From NCBI GenBank assembly GCA_023390245.1, contig JAEWDF010000105.1, forward strand, positions 1-18,393: a stretch of 18,393 bases of DNA. Direction: 5' to 3'. The stretch is from Pseudomonadota bacterium (GTDB taxonomy: Bacteria; Pseudomonadota; Alphaproteobacteria; Caulobacterales; Caulobacteraceae). Positions 15,074-18,393 of the stretch are shown in pieces. Every line of letters begins with the position of its first letter. Position 1 is the first letter of the stretch. The position numbers were made by a program, and so were the translations under genes. The notes below the pieces were generated by a model. That model did not search any database. It had not been told where the DNA came from and saw nothing but the letters and a program-made list of their open reading frames with translations.

Positions 15074-15574
15074 TCAGTTTCCGGTGGCGCTCTTGTCGGG
15101 GCTGATCTCGGTCATGGCCGACTGCAGGTAGTTCTGCTCGCCCAGCTGGGCGATCAGCAGGTGCTGGGTCTCCAGGAAGTCGATGTGCTCTTCCGTATCG
15201 GCCAGGATGCGCATCAGCAGGTCGCGGCTGACGTAGTCCTTGGCCTCCTCGCACTGGGTCACGGCGTTGCGGGTCGTCTCGCGGCTGCCGACCTCCAGCT
15301 TCAGGTCGGCGCCCAGGCATTCAACGGCGTTCTCGCCGATCGACAGCTTGTGCAGGTCCTGCAGGTTGGGCAGGCCGTCAAGGAACAGGATTCGCTTGAT
15401 CAGCATGTCGGCGTGACGCATCTCGCCGATCGATTCGTCATAGATGACCTGGCCGAGGTGCTTCAGGCCCCAGCTCTCGAACATGCGGGCGTGCAGGAAG
15501 TACTGGTTGACCGCCGTCAGTTCGTTGGTCAGCACCGCATTGAGGGTGCGGATGATTGCGGGGTCGCCCTTCAT
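15074..15574 (-). CDS. bfr: bacterioferritin
   Basis: A 166-residue four-helix ferritin subunit starting MKGDPAIIRTLN, very close to E. coli Bfr. It assembles into a 24-subunit shell storing ferric iron, with heme between subunits through Met52. Ferroxidase ligands Glu18, Glu51, His54, Glu94 and His130 are in place, as is Tyr25. The position of E. coli Glu127 is Thr here (DTEEHIDFLE), with glutamates at 128 and 129 instead. ATG at 15574 has an AGGA further upstream. It lies 140 bp downstream of bfd on the same strand, an intergenic region rich in A+T that probably holds its own promoter. Confidence 0.95.
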   Translation of the reverse strand: MKGDPAIIRTLNAVLTNELTAVNQYFLHARMFESWGLKHLGQVIYDESIGEMRHADMLIKRILFLDGLPNLQDLHKLSIGENAVECLGADLKLEVGSRETTRNAVTQCEEAKDYVSRDLLMRILADTEEHIDFLETQHLLIAQLGEQNYLQSAMTEISPDKSATGN

Positions 15575-15655
15575 GGCCCTGTTCCTTGCTTGCGGCGGCC
15601 GACGCCGCCCTTCTCGGAACCGTCCATACCACGGCGAAACGCGCGTTGTTTATTT

Positions 15656-15691
15656 GCGAGTACTTATCACTACATTGATAGTGCGAGTGAT
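15656..15691. promoter_or_regulatory. AT-rich palindromic region upstream of bfr
   Basis: Within the 140-bp bfd-bfr gap, an AT-rich patch unlike its surroundings contains nested inverted repeats, ATCACT/AGTGAT (15666-15671 and 15686-15691) and CACTA/TAGTG (15668-15672 and 15679-15683). GCGAGT is also repeated at 15656 and 15684. It is a plausible regulatory site for bfr; the regulator is unknown and it does not match a classical Fur box. Confidence 0.4.
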
Positions 15692-15714
15692 TTTCGGACG
15701 CGACGAAGAAATGA

Positions 15715-15900
15715 CTACTCGGCGGCCAGGGCGAAGGCTTCGCGGCTGTCTTGAATCATCTGGCGCATGTCGCAGACGCACTTGGCGCACTGGGCCTGGC
15801 ACTGGTGGCTGGCGAAGATGTCGCGCGGCCGGGCGGCGCCGGCTTCGATGGCCTGGGCCACGTCGCGCTGGCGAAGGCCGTTGCAGTTGCAGACGTACAC
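15715..15900 (-). CDS. bfd: bacterioferritin-associated ferredoxin, [2Fe-2S]
   Basis: A 61-residue protein opening with the Bfd signature YVCNCNG (Cys4, Cys6) and carrying CAKC at 38-41, the four cysteines expected to bind the [2Fe-2S] cluster. Two extra cysteines, 34 and 43, flank the second pair. Bfd docks on bacterioferritin and passes electrons to the core so that stored iron is released, and the adjacent bfr gene supports this. The start is GTG at 15900, fixed by the signature, with no strong ribosome site. A Fur-box-like element lies 27 bp upstream, consistent with induction under iron limitation. Confidence 0.92.
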   Translation of the reverse strand: MYVCNCNGLRQRDVAQAIEAGAARPRDIFASHQCQAQCAKCVCDMRQMIQDSREAFALAAE

Positions 15901-15926
15901 GGGAGGATCACGCCGGTCGATGAGAC

Positions 15927-15941
15927 TGATAATGGTTCTCT
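15927..15941. promoter_or_regulatory. Fur-box-like site upstream of bfd
   Basis: TGATAATGGTTCTCT has a perfect left half of the 7-1-7 Fur consensus (TGATAAT) and a partial right half. It overlaps a loose minus-strand promoter (TTGCAA at 15960-15965, with TATAGA at 15939-15944 at 15-bp spacing or TAGAGA at 17). Placement before an iron-release gene makes it credible, but alphaproteobacterial Fur, Irr and RirA sites differ and this is not decisive. Confidence 0.45.
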
Positions 15942-16020
15942 ATAGCGTGAGCCGAGCGATTGCAAGTCGTTCTCACGCCCTGCCCGTTGACGCGCGCGGC
16001 CCGGCGACGGATGGGAAGCC

Positions 16021-16674
16021 ATGGCCCGCCCCACGCAGATTCCCGCTCGCCCGCCCTGTCGGCTCTACCTGATCACGCCGCCGGCGATTCCGGACCTGGA
16101 GGCCTTCGCCGCCAGCCTGGAGGCGGCCCTGTCGGCCGGCGACGTCGCCGCCGTGCAGATCCGGGTCAAGCCGGCCGATGACGCTGCGGTGCGCCGCGCG
16201 GTCGAGCGGCTGGCCCCGATCGCCCGCGCCCACGGCGTCGCGGTGATCCTGAACGACCGGCCCGACCTGGCCCGGGCGACCGGCTGCGACGGCGTCCACA
16301 TCGGCCAGGACGACATGGGCCTGGCCGAGGCGCGGCGGCTGATGGGCCCCGACGCCATGATCGGCGTGACCTGCCACGACGACCGCGACCTGGCCTGGGA
16401 AGCGGCCGAGGCGGGCGCCGACTATGTCGCCTTCGGCGCCTTCTATCCGACCGGAACCAAGGTCACGGTCCACCGCCCGCCGCTCTCCCTGCTGACCGAG
16501 TGGCAGGAGACCGTGGAGGTCCCTTGCGTCGCCATCGGCGGGATCACCGCCGACAACGCCACAGAGGTCGCCGGCGCCGGCGCCGACTTCGTCGCGGTGA
16601 GCGCGGGCGTGTGGGCGCATCCGGACGGGCCGGCGGCCGGCGTGGCGGCCATCAACCGGGCGTTGAAAGCCTAG
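16021..16674 (+). CDS. thiE: thiamine phosphate synthase family protein (ThiE-like)
   Basis: A 217-residue TIM-barrel protein resembling ThiE, which joins HMP-PP and thiazole phosphate to give thiamine phosphate. Matching landmarks are LYLITP near the start, VQIRVK (45-50, usual QLRxK), LNDRPDLARATGCDGVHIGQDD (77-98), YVAFGAFYPTGTK (135-147), AIGGITADN (171-179) and VSAGVW (193-198). A GGGAAG ribosome site precedes ATG at 16021. It stands alone, without other thi genes, between the divergent bfd and the sensor kinase. A solitary copy could be the main ThiE or a TenI-like paralogue; the substrate-loop residues look complete, which favours an active enzyme. Confidence 0.85.
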   Translation: MARPTQIPARPPCRLYLITPPAIPDLEAFAASLEAALSAGDVAAVQIRVKPADDAAVRRAVERLAPIARAHGVAVILNDRPDLARATGCDGVHIGQDDMGLAEARRLMGPDAMIGVTCHDDRDLAWEAAEAGADYVAFGAFYPTGTKVTVHRPPLSLLTEWQETVEVPCVAIGGITADNATEVAGAGADFVAVSAGVWAHPDGPAAGVAAINRALKA

Positions 16675-16734
16675 TTTCAGGGGATATTAGGAACCCTGTG
16701 GTTGATTGCGGGCCGATACTGGCCGAGACCCGCC

Positions 16735-18393
16735 ATGACCATGAGCCCTGCGCTCGACACTTCCGTTCCCTCCCCTTCGGCGCGTCCGGCGCAGGAGGTT
16801 CCGACTCGCGTCGCGAGCGAGGGGGGCTTCGCCCTGTTCAATCATCCGGTCACCCCCATCCTGACGGGACTGGTGGTCACGGTGCTGGTGGCGACGGCGA
16901 TCGCCTTCATGCGCTCTTCCGGCCTGATGGCCGGCCTCTGGGGGGCCGGCGGCGTGGCCGTGGCGGTGTGGCTGCGAACCGGGCGCGGCGCGCGGCACGA
17001 CCTGGCCTTCGCCGGCGTGATGGCCGGCAGCATCCTGATCGGCGAGGTTCTGGCGGGCAATCCGCCCTGGCTGTCGTTCGTGTTCACCGTCGCCAACATG
17101 ATGGAGATCGTCGGCGCGGTCCTGCTGGCGCGCCGTTTCGCGCCGACGCTGAACCTGTCCAGTCTGACCGGGGCGGCGCGCTTCCTGATCGCCGCCGCCG
17201 TGCTGGCGCCGATTCCCGCCGGACTGGCCATGTCGGGCGTGCTGGCCCTGGCGCGCGGGGACGACTTCGTCGCCGGCTTCCAGACCTGGTGGTTCGGCCA
17301 CGCCCTGGGCCTGGCGGTGCTGGGCAGTCTGGGTCTGGCGGTGACGCCGACGACGGTGCGGCGGCTGACGCGGCCGTGGAAGGCGCTCGAGGCCGCCGCC
17401 CTCCTGGCCGCGATCGTCCTGGTCTATCTGATGATCTATCGCGGTGACCTGACGTTCGGCTTCATCCTGCTGCCGCTCCTGATGCTGACGGCGGTGCGGT
17501 TGCGGGTGCTCGGCGCCGCCGCCAGCCTGCTGATCGTGGCCGTGCTGGCGGTCGGCTCGGCGATGATGGGCCACGGCCCCTATCTGAAGACCGGTCCGGT
17601 GCAGGACCAGGTGCTGGCGGCCCAGTTGCTGGTGCTGGTGGGCTATATGCCGATGATCCTGCTGGCCGCCCTGCTGGAGGAACGGGACCTGTTCTCCGAG
17701 CGCGCGCGCCAGGGGCAGCTGCGGGCCGAGAGCGCCTCGGCCGCCAAGTCCCGTTTGCTGGCCAACGTCGCCCACGAGATCAAGAGCCCGATCGGCGGCG
17801 TCATCGGCATCGGCGGCCTGTGGCGCGCCGGCCAGCTTGGCCCCGTCACTCCGCAGCAGGTCGAGATGGCCGAGATGCTGGTCAAGACGGCCCGCCAGGT
17901 CGAGGCGCTGGCCCACGACCTGCTCGACGTGGCCCGGGCGGAGTCCGGCGCGGTCAAGGTGGATTGCCGCCCGACCGACGTGCGCGGCCTGCTGGAGGAC
18001 ATCCGCCGCTCCGCCGCGCTGCGGCCGGAAGCGCGCGCTGTCTCCATCGACCTGCTGTGCGAGGGCGACGGCCTGATCGCCCTGGCGGATTCCCAGCGCC
18101 TGGCGCAGGTGCTGGACAACCTGGCCACCAACGCCCTGAAGTACGGCGCGGGCGGTGGCCGGATCGTGCTCCATGCGATGCGCGTGGACGAGGATGTCTG
18201 CATCGAGGTGACCGACTTCGGCCCCGGCCTGACCCTCGAGAAGCAGGAACAGCTGTTCGAGCCCTTCAATCGCCTGGGCCTGGAGCGGTCGTCGATCGAG
18301 GGCCACGGCGTCGGCCTGGCCCTGGCCAAGCGGCTGGTGGAGCTGCAGGGCGGCGGCATCGGCGTGCGGTCGGTCCTGGGCGAGGGATCGACC
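16735..18393 (+). CDS. MASE1-type membrane sensor histidine kinase (3' end outside window)
   Basis: An open frame of at least 553 codons runs from ATG at 16735 (or ATG 16741) to the window edge without a stop. Residues about 35-320 form many hydrophobic helices resembling a MASE1 integral-membrane sensory domain (AGSILIGEVLAGNPPWLSFVFTVANM). A short charged linker leads to a HisKA domain with phospho-acceptor His347 in NVAHEIKSPIGG. The ATPase domain follows, with the N box at Asn466 (DNLATNALKYG), G1 box TDFGPGL and G2 box GHGVGLALAKRL. The signal and output are unknown. A receiver domain or cognate regulator could lie beyond the edge. It begins 60 bp after thiE; the ribosome site is weak. 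Confidence 0.9.
   Translation, partial: MTMSPALDTSVPSPSARPAQEVPTRVASEGGFALFNHPVTPILTGLVVTVLVATAIAFMRSSGLMAGLWGAGGVAVAVWLRTGRGARHDLAFAGVMAGSILIGEVLAGNPPWLSFVFTVANMMEIVGAVLLARRFAPTLNLSSLTGAARFLIAAAVLAPIPAGLAMSGVLALARGDDFVAGFQTWWFGHALGLAVLGSLGLAVTPTTVRRLTRPWKALEAAALLAAIVLVYLMIYRGDLTFGFILLPLLMLTAVRLRVLGAAASLLIVAVLAVGSAMMGHGPYLKTGPVQDQVLAAQLLVLVGYMPMILLAALLEERDLFSERARQGQLRAESASAAKSRLLANVAHEIKSPIGGVIGIGGLWRAGQLGPVTPQQVEMAEMLVKTARQVEALAHDLLDVARAESGAVKVDCRPTDVRGLLEDIRRSAALRPEARAVSIDLLCEGDGLIALADSQRLAQVLDNLATNALKYGAGGGRIVLHAMRVDEDVCIEVTDFGPGLTLEKQEQLFEPFNRLGLERSSIEGHGVGLALAKRLVELQGGGIGVRSVLGEGST

Noticed and set aside
16687..18306. A 539-codon minus-strand open frame opposite the histidine kinase
   Set aside because: Its composition is Gln/Arg/His-rich antisense product. 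The plus strand carries an uninterrupted kinase with H, N, G1 and G2 boxes in order.

Overview
This is a GC-rich window with alphaproteobacterial gene content, probably Caulobacterales (Brevundimonas- or Caulobacter-like). That assignment is an inference from codon bias, gene families and the style of the intergenic repeats; no rRNA or other decisive marker is present. Positions 1 to about 11.7 kb form a pectin/uronate catabolism locus. From about 11.7 kb to the end lie housekeeping, iron and signalling genes that are not obviously linked to it.

Pectin locus. The 3' end of an unidentified gene (1-93) precedes an exported type-B carboxylesterase (110-1672). Convergent to it is a minus-strand unit: a hydratase of the 2-keto-4-pentenoate hydratase/FAH fold (4316-5134), an ExuT-like MFS hexuronate transporter (2943-4229) and an exported alpha/beta-hydrolase esterase (1900-2880). 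Divergent from the hydratase is a LacI-family regulator with a likely TTG start (5306-6355). Convergent with the regulator is an RpiB/LacAB-like isomerase (6409-7056). Divergent from that is the kduI-kduD-kdgK operon (7219-9924), then a secreted family-10 pectate lyase (10067-11704). Together these would cut polygalacturonate outside the cytoplasm, remove ester decorations, import uronates, and convert 5-keto-4-deoxyuronate through 3-deoxy-2,5-diketogluconate and KDG to KDPG. No KDPG aldolase, unsaturated galacturonyl hydrolase or uxa genes are visible here, so those steps must be encoded elsewhere.

Regulation. A nearly invariant 14-bp element, GGAAACCGGTGTCA or its reverse complement, occurs in three intergenic regions: lacI/hydratase, rpiB-like/kduI and upstream of the pectate lyase. 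Every copy lies about 68-82 bp from a start codon. It is the obvious candidate operator for the LacI-type protein encoded in the cluster. A fourth, intragenic 13-bp match lies inside the hydratase gene.

Right part. A GlpQ-type glycerophosphodiesterase abuts the pectate lyase tail to tail. It is followed by a hairpin-rich intergenic repeat, an inositol monophosphatase family protein, elongation factor P with a terminator, a small four-helix membrane protein, bacterioferritin (bfr), a bacterioferritin-associated ferredoxin (bfd) with a Fur-box-like site, a ThiE-like protein, and a MASE1-containing sensor histidine kinase cut off by the window edge. No tRNA, rRNA, CRISPR array, transposase or phage gene was seen. 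No gene-free stretch exceeds about 230 bp.
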